In this document: piece by piece, positions 42,014 to 50,631 of the stretch
Position numbering within the stretch: the first letter of the stretch is position 1
Layout: each line of letters begins with the position of its first letter
Assembly (NCBI GenBank): GCA_964453035.1
Contig: CAYVOX010000001.1
Coordinates: forward strand, 1-64,000
Reading direction: 5' to 3'
From: CAYVOX01 sp964453035
GTDB taxonomy: Bacteria > Chloroflexota > Anaerolineae > Anaerolineales > Anaerolineaceae
Length of the DNA: 64,000 bases
Made by a program: the position numbers and the translations under genes
The notes under the pieces: generated by a model
What the model saw: only the letters and a program-made list of their open reading frames with translations
Told to the model about the DNA's origin: nothing
The model's database searches: none

Positions 42014-43333
42014 CTATTTTTCTACGCTCTGGCCTTCCATGCCAGCCAGCAGTTGTGGCAGGTACCAAACCTTGAGATCGTTGCCTACTTCCTTATCTTT
42101 CAGGAAGACGTCGCCATTCTGCAGCTTGATTTCGCCAGTCCACAGGTTCAAACCGCCAGCCAGTTCAGCAATGAACTTGTCAACATTTGCGCCCGCATCC
42201 TTTGAAAGCGCAGCGCCCTTGTTGAAACCAATCATGCTGGTTTCAAGGCTGTTAATGTTCTTCCAATCCGGACCCAGGAAGTCAAACGTGGGTTTGTAGG
42301 TGCCGTCCATGATGGCCTTGAGGTAAGTCACGTAGCTCGGACCCCAGTTAAAGTATGGAACGCCCAGGCAGACCTTTTCAGCTTCCTTGCAGGCTTCACG
42401 ATAATCATACGGGATGGCCCAAACCTCTTTACCCCCTGCGGCGGCTTTATTGGCCTGTACCAGGGCTTCGGTGGTGTCAATGCCCGAGATGACCACATCG
42501 TGACCGCTGTTGATGAATTCATTCGCAACGGTCGTCGGGTCGGAGGTAAAGCCGGGGATATTGAACCAGAAACCAATCCATGTCACCTTGAACTTCAAAT
42601 CTTCGGCTTTCTTTCCGGCGTATTTCGTCCAGCAATACTTGGCGCCCAGGTAAGCTGAAGCCGCCAGCCGCCGCGTTTCGTCATTGATCAACGGACCAAG
42701 GTAGCCCAATTTGCCAGTTTTGGTGGTCAGGGCAGCCGCGCAGCCGGCAATCATCTTGCCGATTTCCATCCGACCCATCACGTTGGTCATGTTGGGCAGG
42801 TTCTTGTAATCCTTGCCTTCTTTCCAGGCGCTATCACCAGAAGCATGAATGACGATAATATCCTTGTGCTTCTGGGCAAATTCGATGGCGTCCGCTTTCA
42901 TGTCATCCGAGTTGAAGATGATAACCTTGGCGCCTTTCGAAAGCAAATCCTCAGCCAGTTGAACGCCTGTAACGCCTTTGCGGTCGGCGGAGTTGACCTT
43001 ATCAATATAAAGCATCTTCGCGCCGGGCAGCTTTGCCTCAACGTAAATGCCGGCGTCGTAGTGCGCCTGGCTCCAACCCCGATCATTGTAGGGGCCAACC
43101 ATCAGCAGGCCAAAGATTAATTCTTTCGGCTTTGCCGTAGGGGCAACAGTCGGTTTTGCCGTCGGTGCTGCGGTGGCAGGCACAGCCGTCGGGGCTTTCG
43201 TGGGTTCTTTTGTGGGGGGGATTGCAGTCGCAGGTACTGCGGTGGGGGCAACCGTTGGGGTTGCGCAAGAGGCTAACAAAACGCTCAAAACAACAACCAG
43301 GCTGACAATCAGCCAACCAGTCTTCTTAAACAT
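42014..43333 (-). CDS. BMP-family purine nucleoside-binding lipoprotein
   Basis: This 439-aa extracytoplasmic binding protein has a lipoprotein signal (helix 5-24, lipobox LLASC). A Thr/Pro/Ala-rich linker (about 28-68) tethers a BMP domain (about 70-435) with GLLMVGPYNDRGWSQAHYD near its start and DVVISGIDTTEA later. BMP proteins such as PnrA and NupN bind purine nucleosides. The start is ATG 43333 behind AAGGAGGAG; the upstream in-frame start at 43357 lacks that spacing. It is the first gene of the second purine-locus transcript, with its own promoter and a long 5' leader. Confidence 0.92.
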   Translation of the reverse strand: MFKKTGWLIVSLVVVLSVLLASCATPTVAPTAVPATAIPPTKEPTKAPTAVPATAAPTAKPTVAPTAKPKELIFGLLMVGPYNDRGWSQAHYDAGIYVEAKLPGAKMLYIDKVNSADRKGVTGVQLAEDLLSKGAKVIIFNSDDMKADAIEFAQKHKDIIVIHASGDSAWKEGKDYKNLPNMTNVMGRMEIGKMIAGCAAALTTKTGKLGYLGPLINDETRRLAASAYLGAKYCWTKYAGKKAEDLKFKVTWIGFWFNIPGFTSDPTTVANEFINSGHDVVISGIDTTEALVQANKAAAGGKEVWAIPYDYREACKEAEKVCLGVPYFNWGPSYVTYLKAIMDGTYKPTFDFLGPDWKNINSLETSMIGFNKGAALSKDAGANVDKFIAELAGGLNLWTGEIKLQNGDVFLKDKEVGNDLKVWYLPQLLAGMEGQSVEK

Positions 43334-43480
43334 TTCTCCTCCTTGGAACTTGAACAATGGATTGGTTAAGACGATATCAGTATTTCTGTACTGAAACTGT
43401 CGATGACGAGGGCCTCCTTTCCTAATAACCGCCAGGCTTACGCCAATTCGAATGGCGCTCCATGCTCCGCGCCGCCAATC
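43334..43480 (-). promoter_or_regulatory. Long 5' leader of the nucleoside ABC operon
   Basis: About 145 bases separate the predicted transcription start from the binding-protein ATG. The leader holds a GGCGC/GCGCC hairpin at its 5' end, a TCAGTA/TACTGA hairpin (about 43378-43394), and a possible 13-codon ORF (43463 down to 43422). It does not match the purine riboswitch consensus by eye. The function is unknown. Confidence 0.4.
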
Positions 43481-43485
43481 TCACT

Positions 43486-43518
43486 ATTTTACACCAATCT
43501 TTGTATTTGTTCAGACAA
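43486..43518 (-). promoter_or_regulatory. Promoter and candidate GntR operator of the ABC operon
   Basis: On the minus strand TAAAAT (43486-43491) is a good -10; the -35 (CTGAAC, 43509-43514, spacer 17) is weak. Overlapping the -35 is TTGTCTGAACAA (43507-43518). It shares GTTGTCTGA and CAA with the perfect palindrome at the other purine-locus promoter near 50665. Confidence 0.55.
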
Positions 43519-43549
43519 CTTCAAGAACTCATCGAGCAGGAGAAAATGT

Positions 43550-43586
43550 CTCCCGCAGACTCATTATACAACTGAGTCTGCGGGAG
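43550..43586 (-). terminator. Terminator of the deaminase-carbamate kinase operon
   Basis: A perfect 14-base inverted repeat, CTCCCGCAGACTCA (43550-43563) and TGAGTCTGCGGGAG (43573-43586), has a nine-base loop. On the minus strand it is followed by ACATTTTCTCC, a modest T-run. It lies 15 bases after the carbamate kinase stop. Confidence 0.8.
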
Positions 43587-43601
43587 GAGTCTTCAAACCC
43601 T

Positions 43602-44552
43602 TTATGAATGACTGATCCAGGTGCCGGTCTCGCCGCGCATCGCCCGCCCGATATTTTCCGGGTTGGTGATCAGCGCCTGTTTGCCGCCAGCCTCCAGGAA
43701 GCGCAAAATGGCCTGGATTTTTGGCAGCATGCTGCCCTTGGCAAAATGCCCTTCCGCCAGGTACGCTTTGGCTTCATCCATCGTCATCTTGCTCAGCCAC
43801 TGTTGATTCGGCTTGTTGAAGTTGATGGCTACCTTCTCCACCGCGGTGCTGATGACGAACAGGTCAGCTTTGATCATCGTAGCCAGCAGAGACGAGCCAA
43901 AATCCTTGTCAATCACCGCCTCAACACCCTTCAGGCTGCCGTCTTCCTCCTCGATCACGGGAATACCGCCGCCGCCCACGCCGATGACCACAAACCCGGC
44001 TTTGATGAGCGTATCGATAGCGTCTGCTTCCACAATCCGTTGCGGGATCGGAGAAGCCACCACGCGGCGCCAACCGCGCCCGGCATCCTCCACCACCACC
44101 CAACCCTCTTTCTCAGCGCGCATTTTTGCCGTATGCTCATCCATGAACGAGCCAATGGGCTTGGTGGGATGTTCAAAAGCCTTATCGTGGCGGTCAACCA
44201 CGGTCTGGGTGACAACCGCAGCCACTTCTTTACGCAAGCCACGCTTCAAAAAGATGTTGTAAAGCGCCCGGTCAAACATATACCCGATCGAGCCCTGCGT
44301 ATCCGCCCCGCAATAATCCAACGGAACTTCATGCAGTTCATGAACGGATAACTCCGATCGCCGGTGAATAAAGCCCACCTGCGGGCCATTGCCGTGCGTC
44401 ACAACCACATCCCAGCCCGCCTCAATCATATCCGCGATATGATTCATTGATTCCACTGCGGCATCGTACTGGTCTGGAATGGTCTTTCGTTTTTCGTCTT
44501 TAATCAGCGAGTTACCGCCAACTGCTACGACTGCAACACCTTTTTTCTTCAT
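43602..44552 (-). CDS. arcC: Carbamate kinase
   Basis: This 316-aa amino-acid-kinase-fold enzyme makes ATP from carbamoyl phosphate and ADP, releasing ammonia and CO2. Landmarks are VVAVGGNSLI near the N-terminus, THGNGPQVG (about 53-61), GVGGGGIPVIEE and the Lys-containing VIDKDFGSSLLA. The length is normal. It is the last gene of the operon with two carbamoyltransferases, as YqeA accompanies YgeW in E. coli. That makes a catabolic, ATP-yielding direction likely. There is no arginine deiminase gene nearby, so it is not an arginine deiminase operon. Confidence 0.95.
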   Translation of the reverse strand: MKKKGVAVVAVGGNSLIKDEKRKTIPDQYDAAVESMNHIADMIEAGWDVVVTHGNGPQVGFIHRRSELSVHELHEVPLDYCGADTQGSIGYMFDRALYNIFLKRGLRKEVAAVVTQTVVDRHDKAFEHPTKPIGSFMDEHTAKMRAEKEGWVVVEDAGRGWRRVVASPIPQRIVEADAIDTLIKAGFVVIGVGGGGIPVIEEEDGSLKGVEAVIDKDFGSSLLATMIKADLFVISTAVEKVAINFNKPNQQWLSKMTMDEAKAYLAEGHFAKGSMLPKIQAILRFLEAGGKQALITNPENIGRAMRGETGTWISHS

Positions 44553-44605
44553 ACATCCTTCTCCATAATCTTTTGTTGAAATGCCCGTGTATGTATACCC
44601 CGGGA

Positions 44606-45586
44606 TTATCCCATCGTCAATGCCATCACCGCTTTTTGAGCGTGCAGGCGGTTTTCAGCCTCATCATAAACAATCGACTGCAACCCGTCAATCACCTCAT
44701 CGGTCACTTCGATATTCCGGTCAGCCGGCAGGGGATGCATATAAATGGCGTCTTCTTTCGCCAGTCTCATGCGCCGTTCATCTGTGATCCAGCTCGAATA
44801 GCGTTTGATAATCTCCGCGCCTTCCTTCTCATCCGCAGTGTGCACCATCGCCCCCCACGACTTGGCATAGATGATATCCGCATCCTTGAAAGCCTCGTCC
44901 ATATCCGTTACCACCTCAAACCCGGTGTTGAACTTCCGCGCCTGTTCGCGCGCCTGGTCCATGATGTCTGGCATCAGGCGAAACTCCGGCGGGTGCGCCA
45001 GCACCACATCCATGCCAAAACGCGGCATCTGCAAGATTAGAGATTGCGGAACCGACATCGGCTTTTGATACGAGGCGGCATAAGCCCAGGATACCACCAT
45101 CTTCTTCCGCCTCAAATCCCGTCCCTTTTTCTCGATGATCGCCATCAAATCTGCCAGGCACTGGAATGGATGATAAACATCGCATTGCATATTGAGCACC
45201 GGTACCCGCGAATACTTTGCCACTTCATTCAAATATCCGTTGCCCTTGCCCCAGTCCACATGCCGGATAGCGATCCCGTCATAATACCGTCCCAGGATCT
45301 CGCCAATCTCCTTTGCCGTGTCGCCGTGCGAGATTTGCGTCGTGCGCGACTCGATGAACGCCGCGTGCCCGCCTAGTTGAGCCATTCCAGCCTCAAACGA
45401 TCCGCGCGTCCGCGTGCTGCTGAAGAAAAACAACATTGCCAGCACCTTATCCCGCAGATAGGCGTGCGGTTCATTCAACGCCCGCTTTCTTTTCAGGTCA
45501 AATGCCACATCCAGCACGGTCTCAACTTCTTCCCGGCTAAAATCCAGGTCACCAATTAAATCACGACCATGTAAAAAAGTTTGCAT
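44606..45586 (-). CDS. ygeW: Carbamoyltransferase, YgeW family
   Basis: This 326-aa aspartate/ornithine-carbamoyltransferase-fold protein has the carbamoyl-phosphate loop SSTRTRGSFE (about 56-65) and QCDVYHPFQCLADL (the HPxQ motif). Its SWAYAASYQKPMSVPQ and RFGMDVVLAHP stretches closely resemble E. coli YgeW by memory. KDADIIYAKSWGAM and HPLPADRN follow. YgeW lies in the anaerobic purine cluster and its homologues act on ureido intermediates. Here it would phosphorolyse a ureido compound to carbamoyl phosphate, which the next gene product turns into ATP. It is shorter than E. coli YgeW (about 396 aa). A clear AAAGGAG precedes the ATG. Confidence 0.85.
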   Translation of the reverse strand: MQTFLHGRDLIGDLDFSREEVETVLDVAFDLKRKRALNEPHAYLRDKVLAMLFFFSSTRTRGSFEAGMAQLGGHAAFIESRTTQISHGDTAKEIGEILGRYYDGIAIRHVDWGKGNGYLNEVAKYSRVPVLNMQCDVYHPFQCLADLMAIIEKKGRDLRRKKMVVSWAYAASYQKPMSVPQSLILQMPRFGMDVVLAHPPEFRLMPDIMDQAREQARKFNTGFEVVTDMDEAFKDADIIYAKSWGAMVHTADEKEGAEIIKRYSSWITDERRMRLAKEDAIYMHPLPADRNIEVTDEVIDGLQSIVYDEAENRLHAQKAVMALTMG

Positions 45587-45610
45587 TTTGCTCTCCTTTT
45601 GAAAATTTCC

Positions 45611-46564
45611 TTATTCCACGGCGCCTAGCACCAGCGCCAGCAGCGCCATACGCATCACCACGCCGTTGAAAGCCTCCTGCCAGTAACGCGACCAGCGCGT
45701 GATATCCACATCCACCGGAATTTCATCCATGCGCGGCAGCGAGTGCAGCAAAATTGCATCGGACTTGGCTTTCGTCGCCAGCAGCTCGCGCGTAATCTTG
45801 TAATTCGCCGGGGTTAAACCGGCATCACCCTTGCGCTCATCGCGCGATTTAGTGTAGTCCGGTTGCACCACCGGCTCAACCAGGATGACATCCGCTTCGC
45901 CAATCGCCTGTTCAACATGATCCGCCTCTTTAAAGTCAAGGCTGTACTGGCGCAGGTCGGCCTTGAATTCTTCGGTCAGGGACATCCCTTCCGGCGCCAC
46001 GTAGGTGATCGGGCAGTCGAACTGGGTGAGCGCATAGGAAAGCGAATGCATCGTCCGCATGCGCATATCACCAACCGCCAGCCACTTCAGCCCATCAATG
46101 CGCCCTTTTTCGCGTAGCACGGTGTAGAGGTCTGTCAGAATCTGGGTGGGATGCTCGCCCCAGCCGTCTCCGCCGTTGATGACCGGGATACTGGCCCATT
46201 TTGCCGCCTCGTGCGGCGCCCCCTGCTGGAAGTGCCGCATGACGATGACATCGCCGTAAAATTCCAGCATCTTAACCGTATCCTTGATGGATTCCTGGTA
46301 AAAATCACCCGCCCGGGTCATCTTCGCATCCGAAAACCCCGTCACGTGCCCGCCCAGGCGGTGCATTGCCGCCTCATGCGCCAGCCGCGTGCGCGTGCTC
46401 GGCTGATAAAATGCCGTCACCAGCGTTTTCTCCTTCAACATGTCGCTGTTCCGACGGTTACGCGCAATCGGCTCCAGCATTTCAGCGATCTCAAAGACTC
46501 TGAAAAACTCCTGCCGTTCAAAATCCCTCAACGATAGGATATCTCTTCCGGCAAAACTACGCAT
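45611..46564 (-). CDS. Aspartate-carbamoyltransferase-like protein with divergent active site
   Basis: This 317-aa protein is closest by eye to PyrB. It keeps PSTRTR for carbamoyl phosphate, VMRH, GDGWGEHPTQ and the C-terminal MALLALVLG. However, the 80s loop is AGDFYQES instead of KKGES, so the Lys that reaches into the neighbouring site is missing. MRHPQEG has become MRHFQQG, and HPLPRVDE has become HSLPRMDE. There is no pyrI, carA or carB. Placed between a GntR regulator and ygeW/arcC, it may act catabolically on another carbamoylated substrate. Ordinary pyrimidine-making ATCase cannot be excluded. Confidence 0.75.
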   Translation of the reverse strand: MRSFAGRDILSLRDFERQEFFRVFEIAEMLEPIARNRRNSDMLKEKTLVTAFYQPSTRTRLAHEAAMHRLGGHVTGFSDAKMTRAGDFYQESIKDTVKMLEFYGDVIVMRHFQQGAPHEAAKWASIPVINGGDGWGEHPTQILTDLYTVLREKGRIDGLKWLAVGDMRMRTMHSLSYALTQFDCPITYVAPEGMSLTEEFKADLRQYSLDFKEADHVEQAIGEADVILVEPVVQPDYTKSRDERKGDAGLTPANYKITRELLATKAKSDAILLHSLPRMDEIPVDVDITRWSRYWQEAFNGVVMRMALLALVLGAVE

Positions 46565-46597
46565 AGGCCACCTCCATCATCAAAATAGGATAAGAAA

Positions 46598-47356
46598 TTA
46601 ATCCCGCGTCTCTTTTCCCACCCGGCGCACCACGTGAAAGCGGAAATAACCGGGTAGAAAGTACGACAGCGAGTAGTCCACAATTTTTCCCGTCGCATCA
46701 TTTAACTGCGATTCGAACATCAACAACACATCTCCCCGCTGAATTTGCAGCGCTCGCGCAATTTCCGGTGATGCCGCCGCCGCCTGGATGTGGGCAATCG
46801 AATTCTCCAGCTCCGGTGTTTCGCGCTTAAGCAGCAAATCCAGAACCGAGCCGGTGAAACCCTCCTGCAGTTCTGATGTCGTCAACACATCCTGCGGTAG
46901 CACGTCCACCAGGTACGCCACCGGGCGCTTTTCTGCCATGATGACCCGCACCACCTTCACAACAACCACCCCTTCATTTACACCCAGTTTCCGTGCTGTG
47001 TTCCGATCAGCGGTGGTTTGCTCAATGTGGTGATCGCCCATCGCAACATCCAGTTGAATCTTGCGCGCCAGTGTTTCAATGCTTTGCAGAACCTCCAGCC
47101 CGCTCTCGATGACCTGCGTATGCTTTACCACAAACGTCCCTACCCCTTGCCGCCTTCGGATGAGCCCCTGCCCCTCAAACGAGCGCATCGCCTCCCGCAG
47201 CGTCGCCCGCGAAACGCCCAACATCTTTGCCAGTTCCGGTTCAGCCATTAACCGCTCACCCGGCTTGCTTTCCGCGATGATTTTAGCCAGCACATCCTGC
47301 AGCCGCTCATAAGGATGGCTCCCTGTTTGTTTTGATGATGTCTCCTGACGCCTCAT
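46598..47356 (-). CDS. GntR-family regulator with UTRA ligand domain (HutC type)
   Basis: This 252-aa repressor or activator has a GntR winged helix (about 12-75) with the family signature ELAKMLGVSRATLREAMRSFEGQGLIRRRQGVG in several segments. An UTRA small-molecule domain follows (about 95-245), with VVVKVVRVI and a C-terminal YSLSYFLPGYFRFHV. The start ATG 47356 has GAGG eight bases upstream; a TTG at 47389 overlaps the adenine deaminase gene. It lies within the purine operon, and two matching palindromic sites lie at the two promoters of the locus. It is therefore the best candidate for the local purine-responsive regulator. Confidence 0.9.
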   Translation of the reverse strand: MRRQETSSKQTGSHPYERLQDVLAKIIAESKPGERLMAEPELAKMLGVSRATLREAMRSFEGQGLIRRRQGVGTFVVKHTQVIESGLEVLQSIETLARKIQLDVAMGDHHIEQTTADRNTARKLGVNEGVVVVKVVRVIMAEKRPVAYLVDVLPQDVLTTSELQEGFTGSVLDLLLKRETPELENSIAHIQAAAASPEIARALQIQRGDVLLMFESQLNDATGKIVDYSLSYFLPGYFRFHVVRRVGKETRD

Positions 47357-47381
47357 AACCTTAGCCTCTAGTTTCCACCCC

Positions 47382-49175
47382 TCACTCAATCACAGGGATA
47401 AAATTAAACCGTGTTGTATCCACCAGTCCCAGGTCTGATATCCGCAATTCCGGAATCACCACCAGCGCCAGCAGGCTCAACTGCATGTTAGGGTTATTCA
47501 ACCCGCACCCGCACGCTCTGAAGCCCTCCAGCACCGAATCGGCTTTTTGCGCCACAAGTTCAGCCCGCTCACCGGACATCAAACCTCCCACCGGCAACTC
47601 CACGCTCCCAATCACCTCCCCTTCGCGCACCACCACCTGTCCGCCCCCCCATTCCACCAGCGCGTTTGCTGCTATCGCCATGTTATCTTCATCGGTGCCC
47701 ACTACTACCATATGATGGCTGTCATGCGCCATGGTGGTACCCACTGCGCAAGGAACTTTGAATCCGAATCCCTGCACCAATCCCACCTGCACCCGGCCTG
47801 TGCTGTGATGCCGCTCAATCAGCGCAACCTTCGCCAGGTCAGCCTGCATGTCAACATTCACGCATCCCTTTTCCACGGGTACATTCATGCGAATATGCCG
47901 CGTGGGCGCCTGGTTTTCAATAATCCCGATGACATTTGCCACCGCTTCTGTATGCCCTACTGGCGCCGCCAGCCTGAAATCACCGGCAACCATCGGGCGG
48001 TGCAGGTGAACCGACTGCCGAGCCCATTCAGGGTAAGTCATATGCGGCATCTCAATCAACAATGTGCCATTTTCAGCCGCCAGCTTGCCCTTAACAATTA
48101 CTTCTTCCGCTCTAAAATCATCCAACCGGCTGGTGATGACGATATCTGCCCATCGACCGGGCGCAATTGAACCCAGCTCGCGCCCCAGGCCAAAATACTC
48201 AGCTGTGTTAATCGTCACCATCTGGATAGCCATCATCGGCGGCAGCCCGTGCGTGATGGCATGCCGCAATGCGCGGTCAACATGCCCCTCTCCCACCAGC
48301 GTAGAACAGTGCGAATCATCCGTGCACAGCAAAAAATGCCGTGAGTCCATCCCCTGCTCGGTGATCGCGCGCATCTGCTCGACCACATCATGCCACGCCG
48401 AGGCATAGCGCATCATCACCCACATCCCCTGCCGGGCTCGTATGACCGCGTCTTCAAAACGCGTGCCCTCGTGATCATCCGTCGGTCCCCCCGCCACATA
48501 CCCGTGAAACGGCAAACCCAGGTCCGGGGAAGCATAATGTCCCCCGATAATTTTCCGCGCCTGGCGCGTCACCATCATCTCTGCGTGAACCTTTTCATCT
48601 CCCAGGTACACCCCCGGGAAGTTCATCACCTCCCCCAGCGCAATGATTCCAGGCCAGGTCATCGCTTCAGATACCTCCGCCGGGCCAATCACAGCCCCGG
48701 GTGTTTCTAATCCAGGCGCGGATGGCACGCAAGAAGGCACCTGCACAAAAACGTGGATGGGCTGTAAACCAGCCTCATCCACCATCAGGCGCACGCCCCG
48801 CAGGCCAAACACATTGGCAATTTCGTGCGGATCAATAAACATGCCGGTCGTTCCGTGCGGAATCACCGCTCGTGTAAATTCCGTGACCGTCAGAAGACCG
48901 GATTCCACGTGCATATGCGCATCCAACAATCCTGGAACCAAGAAGCGGTCATTTGCCTCAATGATTTGAGTTTCCGGGCCGATGGTATGGCTGGCATCCT
49001 CACCCACATAAGCGATTTTTCCACCCCGCACCGCCACATCCATCCCCGGAATGATTTCGCCCGTCTGGACGCAAACCCAGCGCCCGTTACGAATCACCAG
49101 GTCTGCCGGGCTGCGCCCCATAGCACAATCCACCAGCAAACGCGCATCCTGTAGCCAGAACGAGTCAGCGCTCAT
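47382..49175 (-). CDS. ade: Adenine deaminase
   Basis: This 597-aa metal-dependent enzyme of the Ade family converts adenine to hypoxanthine and ammonia. Landmarks are PGLLDAHMHVESGLL (HxH, about 100-115), FIDPHEIANVFG, GEVMNFPGV, the ADIV segment and a C-terminal domain with HDSHHMVVVG. The start ATG 49175 has GGAGAG six bases upstream; the longer reading to 49343 adds low-complexity sequence over the upstream gene. It follows the SsnA-like deaminase by 29 bp and precedes the GntR gene, fitting uptake and breakdown of purine bases. Confidence 0.95.
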   Translation of the reverse strand: MSADSFWLQDARLLVDCAMGRSPADLVIRNGRWVCVQTGEIIPGMDVAVRGGKIAYVGEDASHTIGPETQIIEANDRFLVPGLLDAHMHVESGLLTVTEFTRAVIPHGTTGMFIDPHEIANVFGLRGVRLMVDEAGLQPIHVFVQVPSCVPSAPGLETPGAVIGPAEVSEAMTWPGIIALGEVMNFPGVYLGDEKVHAEMMVTRQARKIIGGHYASPDLGLPFHGYVAGGPTDDHEGTRFEDAVIRARQGMWVMMRYASAWHDVVEQMRAITEQGMDSRHFLLCTDDSHCSTLVGEGHVDRALRHAITHGLPPMMAIQMVTINTAEYFGLGRELGSIAPGRWADIVITSRLDDFRAEEVIVKGKLAAENGTLLIEMPHMTYPEWARQSVHLHRPMVAGDFRLAAPVGHTEAVANVIGIIENQAPTRHIRMNVPVEKGCVNVDMQADLAKVALIERHHSTGRVQVGLVQGFGFKVPCAVGTTMAHDSHHMVVVGTDEDNMAIAANALVEWGGGQVVVREGEVIGSVELPVGGLMSGERAELVAQKADSVLEGFRACGCGLNNPNMQLSLLALVVIPELRISDLGLVDTTRFNFIPVIE

Positions 49176-49204
49176 CTTTTCTCTCCATTCTATTGCTAAG
49201 GGGA

Positions 49205-50593
49205 TTATCCGCTTGCTGCCAGTCTGGTTGCCGCTCGATGATGCTTCTCGATGAGGCGGGGGATATCCAGGGTGCGTAGTTCTGCCCCCATCACCACCAC
49301 CCGCCCCCCAACCACATTCACATCCACATTTTGTGGCTCGCAAAAAACTACCGCTGCCACGGGGTCGTGGAGAGCGCCGCTGTAAGCCAGCTTATCCAAC
49401 TTGATGGCGATAAAGTCGGCACACTTACCTGTCTCCAGAGAACCGATATCCCTTCTTCCCAGAACAGCCGCCCCACCTCGCGTAGCCAGTTCCAACGCCT
49501 GGCGCGCTGTCATCAACGGAGAGGCATCCCCGCTGGAAAGCGAGGCGCCTTCCAGCCCGCTCTTCAGCCGCGCCAGCAGCATCGCCTGGCGCGCTTCTGC
49601 CAGCAGATGCGAACTATCATTGCTTGCCGAACCATCCACCCCCAGTCCTACCTTCACCCCAGCCTTCAAGAACTCCCTCACCGGCGCAATCCCCGAAGCC
49701 AGGCGCATATTGGAGTTGGGGCAGTGCGCCACCCCGCAGCCCGTCCTGGCGTACAGGCTGATTTCATCCTTGTTCACGTGAACCGAGTGCGCAAACCACA
49801 CATCCTCGCCAATCCAGTCCACTGCCTGCATGTATCCCACCGGACGGTAACCAAATTTTTCAATGCAAAACTGCTCTTCATCCTGCGTTTCGGCCAGGTG
49901 CGTGTGCAGGTGGACGCCATACTGCCTGGCTACCTGCGCCGACTGGCGCATTAGCTCACCTGTCACGCTAAATGGCGAGCACGGCGCCAGCACAATCTGC
50001 ACCATCGCTCCCGGTTTACTGTCATGGTAGCGCTCAATGAGCCGCACGCTGTCCCTCAGGATTTCTTCCTCTCCGTCAACCACGCTGTCTGGCGGCAGCC
50101 CCCCTTTGCTCTCCCCCAGGCTCATGGAACCTCGCGAAGCATGCAGCCGCAGGCCAACCTCTCCCGCAGCCGCAATTTCATCATCCAGCTTTGAGCCATT
50201 CGGGAACAGGTAGAGATGATCCGATGCTGTGGTACAACCAGACAGCGCTAGCTCTGCCAGCGCTGTCTGTGTTGAAATATAAATATCTTCAGGCGTCATT
50301 CGCGCCCAGATGGGGTAAAGCGTCTTCAGCCAGTTGAACAGGTTAACGTTTTGCGCCGCCGGGATAGCTCGTGTCAACGTCTGGTAAAAATGGTGGTGCG
50401 TGTTCACCAGTCCCGGCAGCACCAGGTGACCGCTCAAGTCCAGCACCTGGTCAGCTTCTCGCGGCAGGTCACCGCTCACCCCCACCTGTTCAATAAAGCC
50501 ATCCCTCGAAAATAATCCCCCTCCGGCAATTTCTCGCCGATCACCATCCATCGTCACCAGAATTGCTGCATTCTTAACCAGAAGTGTGGGCAT
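49205..50593 (-). CDS. Amidohydrolase/deaminase, 8-oxoguanine deaminase or SsnA-like
   Basis: This 462-aa amidohydrolase has the usual metal ligands: PGLVNTHHHFYQT (HxH, about 60-70), HTHLAET, a His in WFAHSVH and Asp in GLGVDGSASND. NLFNWLKTLYPIW is typical of 8-oxoguanine deaminase and of proteins mislabelled hydroxyatrazine hydrolase; SsnA of the E. coli purine cluster is a relative. It probably deaminates a guanine-type base. It is the first gene of the operon. The ATG follows a consensus-like promoter by about 39 bp, with no clear Shine-Dalgarno. Confidence 0.88.
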   Translation of the reverse strand: MPTLLVKNAAILVTMDGDRREIAGGGLFSRDGFIEQVGVSGDLPREADQVLDLSGHLVLPGLVNTHHHFYQTLTRAIPAAQNVNLFNWLKTLYPIWARMTPEDIYISTQTALAELALSGCTTASDHLYLFPNGSKLDDEIAAAGEVGLRLHASRGSMSLGESKGGLPPDSVVDGEEEILRDSVRLIERYHDSKPGAMVQIVLAPCSPFSVTGELMRQSAQVARQYGVHLHTHLAETQDEEQFCIEKFGYRPVGYMQAVDWIGEDVWFAHSVHVNKDEISLYARTGCGVAHCPNSNMRLASGIAPVREFLKAGVKVGLGVDGSASNDSSHLLAEARQAMLLARLKSGLEGASLSSGDASPLMTARQALELATRGGAAVLGRRDIGSLETGKCADFIAIKLDKLAYSGALHDPVAAVVFCEPQNVDVNVVGGRVVVMGAELRTLDIPRLIEKHHRAATRLAASG

Positions 50594-50631
50594 ATAATTT
50601 CACGGGGTTCTCTGAGTGGAAACTTATTAAA

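Noticed and set aside
43334..43480. Purine riboswitch in the importer leader
   Set aside because: The conserved junction sequences of the purine riboswitch are not visible; only simple hairpins are.
43550..43586. Perfect 14-base inverted repeat as an insertion-sequence end
   Set aside because: Short loop, position just after the carbamate kinase stop and absence of any transposase fit a terminator.
43602..46564. Arginine deiminase pathway operon
   Set aside because: Carbamate kinase and carbamoyltransferases are present, but no arginine deiminase or arginine/ornithine antiporter, and the transferases are YgeW-like and ATCase-like.
49176..49343. N-terminal extension of adenine deaminase
   Set aside because: Low-complexity sequence over the upstream gene's 3' end; ATG 49175 has a good Shine-Dalgarno and matches the family start.
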